Origin: Streptomyces sp. NBC_00247
Lineage (GTDB): Bacteria > Actinomycetota > Actinomycetes > Streptomycetales > Streptomycetaceae
Length of the DNA: 64,000 bases
Direction: 5' to 3'
Assembly: GCF_036188265.1 (NCBI RefSeq)
Contig: NZ_CP108093.1
Location: forward strand, 3,361,001-3,425,000
The stretch's first letter is position 1; each line of letters begins with the position of its first letter. Positions 7,733 through 16,166 of this stretch are shown here, piece after piece. The notes beneath the pieces were generated by a model. That model was not told the DNA's origin. It saw nothing but the letters and a program-made list of their open reading frames with translations, and made no database searches. Made by a program: the position numbers and the translations under genes.

Positions 7733-9024
7733 CCGACGAGCGTATGGCCCCCGTCGCCGGGACGTGGCGGGGCCTCCCCGCCCGGCCCCGCGGCTCCCGC
7801 GCCCACGGGCTCCCGCGGACCCGGTACGCGCACCCCGCCCCCGCGGCCGAACCGGGAGAGCAGCCGGTCCCGGCCGAGGCCGACCCGGCCCCCGAACCAC
7901 ACGAGGAAGACCGTGGGCAGGAAGACGGCGTCCGCCGAGATCATCGCCATGGAGAAGAAGGGCAGCCCCAGCAGGACCGCGATCCCCGCGTGCTCGCCCA
8001 TCATCACGACCAGCAGGACGTTCTTGACCCGCCGGTTGAAGAGCGTGAACGGGAACGCCACCTGCACGATCACCGTCGCGTACGTCACCACCATCACCAT
8101 GAGCGAGCTGGCCGCGATCACGTTCGAGAGCTCGGGCCACGGGGTGAAGTAGTCCAGCTTGAGGGGGTAGTACAGCGCGGTGCCGTCCTGCCAGCGCGAT
8201 CCCTGGATCTTGTACCAGCCGGCGGTGGCGTAGATCAGACAGACCTCGGCCATGATCACCACGAGCGCGGCGTTGTGGACGATGTTGGCCACCACGTCGA
8301 GCAGCACCCGGGTTTCCCCGTCCGGCGCGTGCCGGTCCACGGCCCACCGGGCGGCGGCCCCCAGCCACAGCACCCACAGCAGGGTCGGCAACCACCAGGT
8401 GCCGCCCAGGCCGCCCTGCACATGGGCGACCAGCAGCACCGGCCCGAGCACCGCCCAGAGCGCCGGACCGACGACGTCCCGGGCCGGGCGCAGCCCTTGG
8501 GCCCGGCGCGCCGCGTTCCGTGCGGCCCGCCGCGCGTCGAGGGACCACACCTGGGCGCAGCGGGTCAGAACGAGGTAGACCGCCATCAGATGGACGACGT
8601 TGTCACCGCCGTCGCCCATGAAGACGTTGCGGTTCTGGATCGACAGGACCCCGACCATGAACAGGACGGACATCGTCCGGGTGCGCCACCCGATCATCGT
8701 GCAGAACGCCGCTACGAGGACGAGCGCGTAGACCACCTCGAACCACACGGAACCGTCCGACCACATCAGGACGGTGAAGGCGCCGTTCTCGGATATCAGC
8801 CGGTGCGCCAGGTCCCACGCCCACGGACTGTCCGGCCCGTACAGCTCCTGCCGGTACGGCACTTCCCGCAGCAGGAACAGCAGATACGTGACGGCGAAGC
8901 CGATCCGTATCACCGCGCTCTGGTACGGACCGAGGGCGAAAGCGGTGATCCGCTGGGCGGAACGGCCGATCGGACCCGCGGGCCTGCGGGGGGCGGCGGC
9001 GTCTGCCGTGGGGACGGTGTTCAC
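7729..9024 (-). CDS. HTTM-domain membrane protein (VKG carboxylase-like)
   Basis: This 431-residue polytopic membrane protein resembles the HTTM family, distantly related to vitamin K-dependent gamma-glutamyl carboxylase. It opens with [20 protein letters not shown] and carries [15 protein letters not shown] in a conserved loop. Helices cluster at about 30-50, 95-135, 155-170, 210-250 and 280-400. Biochemical function is unknown for bacterial members. The GTG at 9022-9024 overlaps the upstream DUF5819 gene as GTGA, and the 3' end overlaps the TrmH gene in the same way. Confidence 0.82.
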   Translation of the reverse strand: MNTVPTADAAAPRRPAGPIGRSAQRITAFALGPYQSAVIRIGFAVTYLLFLLREVPYRQELYGPDSPWAWDLAHRLISENGAFTVLMWSDGSVWFEVVYALVLVAAFCTMIGWRTRTMSVLFMVGVLSIQNRNVFMGDGGDNVVHLMAVYLVLTRCAQVWSLDARRAARNAARRAQGLRPARDVVGPALWAVLGPVLLVAHVQGGLGGTWWLPTLLWVLWLGAAARWAVDRHAPDGETRVLLDVVANIVHNAALVVIMAEVCLIYATAGWYKIQGSRWQDGTALYYPLKLDYFTPWPELSNVIAASSLMVMVVTYATVIVQVAFPFTLFNRRVKNVLLVVMMGEHAGIAVLLGLPFFSMAMISADAVFLPTVFLVWFGGRVGLGRDRLLSRFGRGGGVRVPGPREPVGAGAAGPGGEAPPRPGDGGHTLVG

Positions 9025-10091
9025 CGGTGGGCCTCCTCGCCGGGCGCGGCGCCGGCCGCCGCCACGCCGCCCTCGGGCAGATCGGTGGTGGACACGGTCC
9101 ACCACGCGAGCAAGCGGTACATCGGCTGCGTGCCGATCTTCTCGGTGCTCCACGAGGGCGCCTGGACCCTGCGTGCGGACGAACGCAGCTGAATGCGGTC
9201 GACGGTCCCGCCGTAGTCGTGCGCGCCCAGACGCAGCATCACGATGCGCCGCAGATAGGCCTCGGCGAGGGCTCCGCGCGACCCGGTCGAACGGTTCTTG
9301 TCGTCATGGCTGTTGACGTAGAAGTCCCAGGCCCGGCGCAGCTCGTTCTGGTGCGCGTGGCTGGGCAGCGGGTTGTGCAGGATCGCCTCGCCGTCCTCCG
9401 CGCTGAGACTCATCCAGCGGGTGGTGCGGCGGTCCCCGTCCGCGTCGACGATCTCGGCCCGGACGTGCACGGAGATGTTCTGCTGGAGCGGATTGGGAGC
9501 GAAAAGCTTCCAATTCTGCTCGAACTCCGGATAGATCCAGTCGTCTATGGTCGCGCCGCCCTCTTTGGACAGGGTGTTCGAGGGAGCGACGTGCAGGAAG
9601 ACCATGGCCAGGTGGACGCAGGTGACCAGGCCGACGACGACCATCACGGCCCCCGCGAGGACCCGGTACGGAGTCGACAGCCCGGCTATCCCGGCCCGCG
9701 CCGGGCCCGGCGCGGCGCCGGACAGCGTCCCGGTCCCGGTACCGGGCCCACCCGGACCGCCGGCCGCCCAGGCACCCGGTTCCTCCGCACGGGGCCCGGC
9801 GGAACCGGCACCGCCGGGCCGCTCCACGGAGCGTTCCTCGGGCCGTTCCCCGGCGGGTCGCTCTTCGGGTCGTTCACCGAGCGGTTCACCGACCGGTTCG
9901 GAGTCGGCGGGTCCACCTGCTCCCACCCCTGCCGCGGAAAGCCCGGCGCGGCCCGGTGCCGCCTCTCCGGACGACACGCCCCCGCGTTCTCCGGCCGACT
10001 CCTCGCTCTCGTCGGCCAACCGGTTCGAGCGCCCCCCGCGATCCGATTCCATCCCGCCCCGATCGTCGTCGATCATCCCTCGGTCATCCAC
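9021..10091 (-). CDS. DUF5819-family membrane protein
   Basis: Up to 356 residues, of unknown function. The first ~125 residues are low-complexity (Gly, Glu, Arg, Pro repeats) and probably disordered. One transmembrane segment follows ([20 protein letters not shown]), then an extracytoplasmic domain containing [19 protein letters not shown], the DUF5819 signature as I recall it. It is translationally coupled to the HTTM protein, so the two probably form a membrane complex. A GTG at 10091 gives the longest product; ATG codons 5 and 13 codons further in are alternatives. Confidence 0.75.
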   Translation of the reverse strand: MDDRGMIDDDRGGMESDRGGRSNRLADESEESAGERGGVSSGEAAPGRAGLSAAGVGAGGPADSEPVGEPLGERPEERPAGERPEERSVERPGGAGSAGPRAEEPGAWAAGGPGGPGTGTGTLSGAAPGPARAGIAGLSTPYRVLAGAVMVVVGLVTCVHLAMVFLHVAPSNTLSKEGGATIDDWIYPEFEQNWKLFAPNPLQQNISVHVRAEIVDADGDRRTTRWMSLSAEDGEAILHNPLPSHAHQNELRRAWDFYVNSHDDKNRSTGSRGALAEAYLRRIVMLRLGAHDYGGTVDRIQLRSSARRVQAPSWSTEKIGTQPMYRLLAWWTVSTTDLPEGGVAAAGAAPGEEAHR

Positions 10092-10137
10092 AGGGTTGAC
10101 ACCCTACGGTCCACCGGCCGACCATTGAAGCCGATGA

Positions 10138-10151
10138 ACCGAACGATCGGT
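10138..10151. promoter_or_regulatory. PaaR-type operator upstream of paaA
   Basis: ACCGAACGATCGGT is identical, on the opposite strand, to the site between the TetR gene and paaN. It ends 15 bp before the paaA ATG. A TTGACA at 10096-10101 may be the -35 of paaA, with the operator just downstream of the start of transcription, where bound repressor would block RNA polymerase. No good -10 was found. Confidence 0.7.
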
Positions 10152-10166
10152 CGGGACGGAGTGGTC

Positions 10167-11261
10167 ATGGCGACAGTGGCCGCAGGACGGCAGAGAGCGG
10201 ACGGCGCGGACGCCGCCGCAGCGGGGGAGGACGGCCGCGCGGCATCGTTCGAGGCCACGGTGGCCGCGGACGAGCGGATCGAGCCCCGCGACTGGATGCC
10301 GGACGCGTACCGGGACTCCCTGGTCCGCCAGATGGCCCAGCACGCGCACTCCGAGATCATCGGCATGCAGCCCGAGGCCAACTGGATCACCCGGGCCCCT
10401 TCCCTCCGCCGCAAGGCCATCCTGATGGCCAAGGTGCAGGACGAGGCGGGCCACGGCCTGTACCTCTACAGCGCGGCCGAGACGCTGGGCACCAGCCGGG
10501 CCGCGCTGCTCGACAAGCTCCACGCCGGCCGTCAGCGCTACTCCTCGATCTTCAACTACCCCACCCTGACCTGGGCGGACGTGGGCGCGATCGGCTGGCT
10601 GGTGGACGGCGCCGCCATCACCAACCAGGTGCCGCTGTGCCGCTGCTCGTACGGCCCGTACGCCCGCGCGATGGTCCGTATCTGCAAGGAGGAGTCCTTC
10701 CACCAGCGCCAGGGGTACGAACTCCTGCTGACGCTGAGCCGTGGCACACCGGCCCAGCACGCGATGGCGCAGGACGCGGTGGACCGCTGGTGGTGGCCGT
10801 CGCTGATGATGTTCGGCCCGCCGGACGACGAGTCCGCGCACTCCGCGCAGTCGATGGCCTGGAAGATCAAGCGGCACTCCAACGACGAACTCCGCCAGCG
10901 CTTCGTGGACATCTGCGTCCCGCAGGCCGAGGCTCTCGGCCTCACCCTCCCCGACCCCGGTCTCCGGTGGAACGAAGCCCGGGGCCGGCACGACTTCGGC
11001 GCCATCGACTGGACCGAGTTCCAGGAGGTGCTCCGGGGCAACGGCCCGTGCAACGACGAGCGGCTCACCCAGCGCCGTCACGCCCACGAAGAGGGCGCCT
11101 GGGTCCGTGACGCCGCGGCCGCGTACGCGGCGAAGGAGGAGCGACGCGCGCCCCGGCACCACGCGGGCCCGCACCCCCCGCCCTCCTCGGCCGGAGCGGG
11201 CCCGGCGGCACACGCACCCACCACCCCGGCCCGGAACGCGAACGCGGAGGCGACGGCATGA
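10167..11261 (+). CDS. paaA: 1,2-phenylacetyl-CoA epoxidase subunit A
   Basis: This 364-residue catalytic subunit of the multicomponent epoxidase has a ferritin-like four-helix fold with diiron ligands in EIIG, DEAGHG and EESFHQRQG. It inserts one oxygen atom into the ring of phenylacetyl-CoA. The body up to about residue 310 is strongly conserved; the last ~50 residues are Pro/Ala/His-rich. It is first in paaABCDE, and its TGA overlaps the paaB ATG. The chosen ATG follows GGACGGAG. Confidence 0.95.
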   Translation: MATVAAGRQRADGADAAAAGEDGRAASFEATVAADERIEPRDWMPDAYRDSLVRQMAQHAHSEIIGMQPEANWITRAPSLRRKAILMAKVQDEAGHGLYLYSAAETLGTSRAALLDKLHAGRQRYSSIFNYPTLTWADVGAIGWLVDGAAITNQVPLCRCSYGPYARAMVRICKEESFHQRQGYELLLTLSRGTPAQHAMAQDAVDRWWWPSLMMFGPPDDESAHSAQSMAWKIKRHSNDELRQRFVDICVPQAEALGLTLPDPGLRWNEARGRHDFGAIDWTEFQEVLRGNGPCNDERLTQRRHAHEEGAWVRDAAAAYAAKEERRAPRHHAGPHPPPSSAGAGPAAHAPTTPARNANAEATA

Positions 11262-11548
11262 GCGGCTCGACCGACTGGCCCCTGTGGGAGGTGTTCGTCC
11301 GCTCCCGCCGAGGGCTCTCCCACACCCACGCGGGCAGCCTGCACGCCCCCGACGCCACCATGGCCCTGCGCAACGCGCGCGACCTCTACACCCGCCGCGC
11401 GGAGGGCGTCTCGATCTGGGTGGTGCCCTCCACCTCGATCACCGCCTCCTCCCCCGACGAGAAGGACTCCTTCTTCGAACCGGCCGCCGACAAGCCCTAC
11501 CGCCACCCCACCTTCTACGAGATCCCGGAAGGAGTGCGGCACCTGTGA
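11258..11548 (+). CDS. paaB: 1,2-phenylacetyl-CoA epoxidase subunit B
   Basis: A 96-residue PaaB, the small bridging subunit of the epoxidase that links PaaA-PaaC heterodimers. The start [20 protein letters not shown] and the segment [16 protein letters not shown] are diagnostic. It is of normal length. The ATG is in a 4-bp overlap with the paaA stop, and its own TGA overlaps the paaC GTG, consistent with stoichiometric co-translation. Confidence 0.95.
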   Translation: MSGSTDWPLWEVFVRSRRGLSHTHAGSLHAPDATMALRNARDLYTRRAEGVSIWVVPSTSITASSPDEKDSFFEPAADKPYRHPTFYEIPEGVRHL

Positions 11549-12306
11549 CCGCCACCCCGCACGGCGCGACATCCGGCGTCGGCGACGCGGCGCCGCCCCG
11601 GCTCCTGGCCGGCGCCCTCGCACTGGGCGACGACGCGCTCGTGCTGTCGCACCGGCTGGGGGAGTGGGCCGGGCACGCGCCGGTGCTGGAGGAGGAGGTC
11701 GCCCTCGCCAACATCGCGCTGGACCTGCTCGGCCAGGCCCGCGTGCTCCTCTCCCTCGTCGGCGACGAGGACGAACTCGCCTACCTCCGCGAGGAACGCG
11801 CCTTCCGCAACACCCAGTTGGTCGAGCAGGAGAGCGGCGACTTCGCCCGCACCATCGCCCGCCAGCTCTACTTCTCCGTCTACCAACGCCTGCTGTACGA
11901 GCGGCTGGCGGCCGGCCGGAGCGATTTCCAGGCCCTGGCCGCGAAGGCGGTCAAGGAAGTCGCCTACCACCAGGACCACGCCGAGCAGTGGACGCTGCGC
12001 CTCGGCGACGGCACCGAGGAGAGCCACCGGCGGATGGGCGAAGGCCTCGACGGGCTCTGGAAGTTCACCGGCGAACTCCTCCAGCCCGTCGAGGGCGTGG
12101 ACGTCGACTGGCAGGCCCTCGGCGACGACTGGCTCGCCACGGTCACGGACGTGGTGGAGCGGGCCACCCTCGTGCTGCCCAGCGGCCCGAGGAGCGGCGC
12201 GTGGAAGGCGGGAGCCGGCCGCCAGGGACTGCACACCGAACCCTTCGGACGGATGATCGCCGAGATGCAGCACCTCCACCGCAGCCACCCGGGGGCGTCA
12301 TGGTGA
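11545..12306 (+). CDS. paaC: 1,2-phenylacetyl-CoA epoxidase subunit C
   Basis: This 253-residue ferritin-like structural subunit pairs with PaaA and lacks a functional diiron centre in characterised homologues. Recognisable segments are LSHRLGEWAGHAPVLEEEVA, NIALDLLGQAR and EVAYHQDHAEQW. The GTG at 11545 overlaps the paaB stop (GTGA) and has AAGGAG 10 bases upstream. It overlaps paaD by seven bases. Confidence 0.94.
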   Translation: MTATPHGATSGVGDAAPPRLLAGALALGDDALVLSHRLGEWAGHAPVLEEEVALANIALDLLGQARVLLSLVGDEDELAYLREERAFRNTQLVEQESGDFARTIARQLYFSVYQRLLYERLAAGRSDFQALAAKAVKEVAYHQDHAEQWTLRLGDGTEESHRRMGEGLDGLWKFTGELLQPVEGVDVDWQALGDDWLATVTDVVERATLVLPSGPRSGAWKAGAGRQGLHTEPFGRMIAEMQHLHRSHPGASW

Positions 12307-12797
12307 CCACGACCCCGCTGGAGGAAGAACTGCGCCGGATCGCCGGAGCCGTACCGGACCCGGAGCTTCCGGTGGTGACCCTCGAAGAACTCGGCGTCCT
12401 GCGCGACGTGCGGATGGACGGACCCGACCGCGTCACCGTCACCCTCACCCCGACCTACACCGGCTGCCCCGCCGTGGAAACCATGGCCCACGACATCGAA
12501 GAGGCCCTCCGGGACCACGGCATGACCGGGGTATCGGTGATCACCACGCTGGCACCGCCGTGGTCCACGGACGACATCACGGCGCAGGGCCGCCGCAAAC
12601 TCGCCGCGTCCGGCATCGCACCCCCGCGCCCCTCGCGGGCTCCGGACGGGGCGGTGCCGCTCACCCTCGCCGTGCGCTGCCCGCACTGCGGCTCGACCCG
12701 TACCGAACTGCTCAGCCGGTTCTCCTCCACCGCCTGCAAGGCGCTGCGCAGATGCGACGACTGCCGCGAACCCTTCGACCATTTCAAGGAGTTGTAG
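12300..12797 (+). CDS. paaD: PaaD, Fe-S assembly-type protein of the epoxidase
   Basis: This 165-residue protein combines an N-terminal MIP18/SufT-like (DUF59) domain, including DPELPVVTLEELGVLRDV and TPTYTGCPA, with a C-terminal zinc ribbon (CPHCGS ... CDDC). It is thought to help mature the iron-containing partners. The ATG at 12300 lies inside the end of paaC. The stop is directly followed by the paaE ATG. Confidence 0.93.
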   Translation: MVTTTPLEEELRRIAGAVPDPELPVVTLEELGVLRDVRMDGPDRVTVTLTPTYTGCPAVETMAHDIEEALRDHGMTGVSVITTLAPPWSTDDITAQGRRKLAASGIAPPRPSRAPDGAVPLTLAVRCPHCGSTRTELLSRFSSTACKALRRCDDCREPFDHFKEL

Positions 12798-13895
12798 ATG
12801 TTCCATCCGCTCCGGGTCGGCGCCGTCGAACGCATCACGGACGACGCGGTGGCCGTGACGTTCGACGTTCCGGCCGCCCTGCGGGAAACCTTCCGCCACG
12901 TCCCGGGCCAGCACCTCAACGTCCGCTACGAAACAGCGGGCGGCGAGGAGATCCGGCGGTCCTACTCGCTCTGCTCCCCCGCCGCGGTCGCACCGGACCC
13001 GCCGGTGCTCCGGGTCGGCATCCGTCTGGTGGACGGTGGCACCTTCTCGACGTACGCGCTCAAAGAACTCGCGGTCGGCGACCGGGTGGAGGCGATGGCG
13101 CCGTCCGGCCGCTTCACGCTGGAGCCCCGGCCGGGCCTCTTCGCGGCGGTGGTCGGCGGCAGCGGCATCACCCCGGTCCTGTCGATCGCCGCGACCCTGC
13201 TCGCACGCGAACCCCTGGCCCGGTTCTGCCTCGTGCGGGGAGACCGGACGGTGGCGTCGACGATGTTCCTCGACGAGGTGGCGGACCTCAAGGACCGCTA
13301 CCCGGAACGCTTCCACCTCGTCACCGCGCTCTCCCGGGAGGAACAGGCGGCGGGGCTGCCCGCCGGACGGCTCGACCAGGAGCGGCTGACTTCGCTGCTG
13401 CCCGCCCTGCTGCCGGTGACGGACGTGGCCGGGTGGTTCCTCTGCGGGCCGTACGGACTGGTGCGGGGCGCCCGACGGGCCTTGCGTGCGATGGACGTCG
13501 ACCGCGGTCGTATCCACCAGGAGATCTTCCACGTGGCGGACGCCACGCCCCCGGCCACGGAGACGACGTCCCCGGACGCGACCCTCCCCGGGGGCGCCCC
13601 CGGGGTGGAGGTCCCCCCGGAGGCCACGCTGACCGCGACCCTGCACGGCCGCTCGGGCAGCTGGCCGGTCGAGAACGGCGACTCCCTCCTGGAGACGGTG
13701 CTCCGGAGGCGTGCGGACGCTCCGTACGCCTGTAAGGGCGGTGTCTGCGGCACCTGTCGTGCTTTCCTCGTCCGGGGCGAGGTACGGATGGACCGGAACT
13801 ACGCCCTGGAGCCGGAGGAGACCGAGGCGGGGTTCGTCCTGGCCTGCCAGTCGCACCCGCTCACCCCCGAGGTGGCCATCGACTTCGACCGCTGA
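12798..13895 (+). CDS. paaE: PaaE, flavin/ferredoxin reductase of the epoxidase
   Basis: A 365-residue electron-transfer subunit. The N-terminal FAD domain (1-105, RRSYSLCSP) is followed by an NAD(P)H-binding domain (GGSGITPVLSIAATLL, FLCGPYGLV) and a C-terminal plant-type 2Fe-2S ferredoxin with cysteines in CKGGVCGTC and LACQ. It passes electrons from NADPH to the PaaA diiron centre. AAGGAG at 12786-12791 precedes the ATG. It is last in the operon and is followed within five bases by a GC-rich palindrome. Confidence 0.94.
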   Translation: MFHPLRVGAVERITDDAVAVTFDVPAALRETFRHVPGQHLNVRYETAGGEEIRRSYSLCSPAAVAPDPPVLRVGIRLVDGGTFSTYALKELAVGDRVEAMAPSGRFTLEPRPGLFAAVVGGSGITPVLSIAATLLAREPLARFCLVRGDRTVASTMFLDEVADLKDRYPERFHLVTALSREEQAAGLPAGRLDQERLTSLLPALLPVTDVAGWFLCGPYGLVRGARRALRAMDVDRGRIHQEIFHVADATPPATETTSPDATLPGGAPGVEVPPEATLTATLHGRSGSWPVENGDSLLETVLRRRADAPYACKGGVCGTCRAFLVRGEVRMDRNYALEPEETEAGFVLACQSHPLTPEVAIDFDR

Positions 13896-13897
13896 CC

Positions 13898-13917
13898 GGC
13901 GTGGGCCGGCCCACGCC
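13898..13917 (+). terminator. Probable terminator of paaABCDE
   Basis: GGCGTGGGCCGGCCCACGCC is a perfect 20-bp palindrome beginning two bases after the paaE stop. It would fold as an 8-bp GC stem with a CCGG loop. No T-run follows, as is usual in Streptomyces. Confidence 0.6.
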
Positions 13918-14654
13918 GCTTCCAGGCCTCAGGACCGGGTCCTCAGGCTCCGGGCCTCCGGCGGCGTGCCCCGACAGCCGCATGCTCCGACAGCCGCATG
14001 CCTCAGCAGCCGCGCGGACCCGGAGGTCCCTGCGACCGCCCACTGCCGTGGCGTCCCGACGACCTCGTGCTCCCGCAGCCGTACCGCACGTCCGTGGCGG
14101 AGATCCGCGACGGGGCGGCGCAGGTGACCGCCCCACCACGGCCTGCCGCCGCTCGCGCAAGCGCCCCCGGACCGGGACGCGGACCGCCCTGAACGGACAC
14201 CCCGCCAAGCCCATTCCGCTCACGGCGGCAGGGTCGTGGGAGGCAGGGGGCGGCGAAGCGGCGCTGTCGGGACAGGAGTGCGCGGCCCTGCCTGGCGTAC
14301 TTGTAGTGGATTCACGGGCCGGACAGCCGCGTGCGCACACGGCCGCACCCGGTCCGCGCATGTCCGAGAACCGCAGGGAACGGGACCGGCAGGGAACGGG
14401 ACCGGCAGCGGGCGACGTCGCGGCGTGCGCCCCACGGCCTCCGCTCCCCCACCTCCACGGCTCAAGAGCGACCGCTCCGACCTACGGGGGCGGGGCCCGG
14501 AAAACCCCCGGCCCCCGGAAGCCTCCGAAGCACCGGACCCCCCGGACACCCGGGACGCCCCGGACACCCCAAGGACCGCGGAAACCCCGGAGATTCCAGA
14601 GACCCCAGAGACCCCACAGCCGGTCTCAGATCCCCAGGGGCCCCGCAACCACTC
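13918..14654. other. Gene-less region between paaE and the rhodanese gene
   Basis: I find no convincing gene here. A 16-bp unit ending CCGCATGC is duplicated at 13971-13986 and 13987-14002. A 64-codon plus-strand frame (13998-14192) starts inside this repeat, lacks a ribosome-binding site and becomes Pro/Ala-rich. From about 14500 to 14640 the sequence is low-complexity, built from GACCCC/GGACAC-like words. It may be a decayed gene or a buffer between converging operons. Confidence 0.6.
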
Positions 14655-14999
14655 TCAGAGCACGAAGGGCGACGCGCCGCCGTCCGCGACCATCGGACGG
14701 CCCGCGCCGTCCCAGGCGAGCATGCCGCCGTCGATGTTCACCGCGTCGATGCCCCGCTGGACGAGGTACTGGGTCACCTGCGCGGACCGCCCGCCGACGC
14801 GGCACATCACGTGCACGCGACGGCCGTCCTCGGCCGCCTCCGTCAGCTCGCCGAAGCGCCCGACGAAGTCGCTCATCGGGATGTGCAGGGCGCTCTCGAC
14901 ATGACCGGCCGCCCACTCGTCGTTCTCACGGACGTCGAGCACGAAGCCGTCCGACGGCACCGCAGCGACGTCCACCGAGGGCAGCGGGGCGAAGTTCAT
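14655..14999 (-). CDS. Rhodanese-like domain protein
   Basis: This 114-residue single rhodanese domain contains LDVRENDEWAAGHVESALHI and the active-site loop CRVGGRS with the sulfur-accepting cysteine C66. It probably acts as a sulfurtransferase or sulfane-sulfur carrier; the acceptor is unknown. The ATG is preceded by GAAGG. It lies 45 bp downstream of the J-domain-like gene on the same strand and may be co-transcribed with it. Confidence 0.9.
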   Translation of the reverse strand: MNFAPLPSVDVAAVPSDGFVLDVRENDEWAAGHVESALHIPMSDFVGRFGELTEAAEDGRRVHVMCRVGGRSAQVTQYLVQRGIDAVNIDGGMLAWDGAGRPMVADGGASPFVL

Positions 15000-15044
15000 G
15001 GGTCATGCCTTCTCTCGTACATACGGGACACCGTCTGTCGAACG

Positions 15045-16106
15045 CTACTGCACCAGCTCCGCGAGCTCTGCCTCCCGCCGGGACACCTCGCCCAGCAGCT
15101 GGTCGGCGATGTCCACCAGCAGCTGGTCCGGGTCGTCCGGCGCCATCCGCAGCATCGAGCCGATCGCGCTCTGCTCCAGCTCCTGCGCCAGCACCGTCAG
15201 CAGCTCCTTGCGACGGCTGAGCCACTCCAGCCGGGCGTAGAGCTCCTCGCTCTCGCTGAGCAGCACCGGTGGCAGCACCGGGTCCGCCGCCCACTCGGCG
15301 GCGAGTTCCTGGAGCAACGACACGTCGCCGCGTCCGTACGCCGCGTTGACCCGGGCGATGAACTCGTCCCGCCGCTGCCGGTCGGCCTCGTCCCGCGCCA
15401 GATCGGGGTGGGCCTTGCGAGCCAGCTCACGGTAGAGCTTGCGGGCCTCATCACTGGGCCGCACCCGCTTCGGCGGCCGCACCGACTGCTCGGTGAGCAT
15501 GGCGACGGCCTCGGGGTAGAGCCCCTCCGAGTCCATCCAGCCGTGGAACAGCTCGTCCACCCCCGGCATCGGCATGACCGCGGCACGCGCCTCCCGTGCC
15601 TTGCGGGCGTCCTCCGGGTCGCCGCTCCTGGCTGCCGTGGCCTCCGCGATCAGGGCGTCCAACTCGTCCAGACGGGCGTACATCGGGCCGAGCTTCTGGT
15701 GATGCAACCGGGAGAAGTTCTCCACCTCGACCCGGAAGGTCTCCACCGCGATCTCGAACTCGATCAACGCCTGCTCGGCCGCCTGCACGGCCCTGGCGAG
15801 CCGCGCCTCCGGCCGGGCGCCGGCTTCGTCCGCACCGGAGCCCGCGTCCTCGCCCGAGGGGGCCCGGCCCTCCGTTCCCGGCGCTGTCGCGTCCACGGAG
15901 GGCGCGTCCGCGGAGAGATCGTCCGTGGACGTGCCCGTGGGCGCGTCCGCCGAGGGCGTGCCCGTGATGAGCGCGTCCCCCTCCACGGTGGGTTCGGCGT
16001 CCTGCGGCCGGTCCCCGCTCGTACTCTCCAGGTCCTGGACCTGGTCGGGGTTCTGCCGGTCATCGTCGTTCCGGGAGGTGTCCACCCCGGCGGCTTCGTC
16101 GGTCAC
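15045..16106 (-). CDS. J-domain-like protein
   Basis: This 353-residue soluble protein begins with ~95 acidic, Ser/Thr/Asp-rich residues that are probably disordered. A helical segment (100-170) follows, then a J-domain-like stretch around 215-255 with YRELARKAHPDLA. This contains the HPD tripeptide (232-234) needed to stimulate DnaK ATPase. The C-terminal ~100 residues are charged and helical. It could be an accessory Hsp70 co-chaperone. The GTG start gives the longest product. The stop of the upstream DUF2252 gene is 60 bp away on the same strand. Confidence 0.8.
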   Translation of the reverse strand: MTDEAAGVDTSRNDDDRQNPDQVQDLESTSGDRPQDAEPTVEGDALITGTPSADAPTGTSTDDLSADAPSVDATAPGTEGRAPSGEDAGSGADEAGARPEARLARAVQAAEQALIEFEIAVETFRVEVENFSRLHHQKLGPMYARLDELDALIAEATAARSGDPEDARKAREARAAVMPMPGVDELFHGWMDSEGLYPEAVAMLTEQSVRPPKRVRPSDEARKLYRELARKAHPDLARDEADRQRRDEFIARVNAAYGRGDVSLLQELAAEWAADPVLPPVLLSESEELYARLEWLSRRKELLTVLAQELEQSAIGSMLRMAPDDPDQLLVDIADQLLGEVSRREAELAELVQ

Positions 16107-16166
16107 CCGTCCAGCGTATGGCCCCGCCGGGCCCGCCGAAGACCCGGCGGAGGTCGCCGCCCGCGC

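Noticed and set aside
5183-8152. A 989-codon plus-strand frame overlapping paaN and two minus-strand genes
   Set aside because: It uses the wrong frame of paaN, crosses the tandem repeats and is antisense to the TrmH and HTTM genes. No domain is visible.
13998-14192. A 64-codon plus-strand frame after paaE
   Set aside because: The ATG lies inside a 16-bp duplication and there is no SD. The second half is Pro/Ala-rich. It might be a gene remnant, but I cannot support it.
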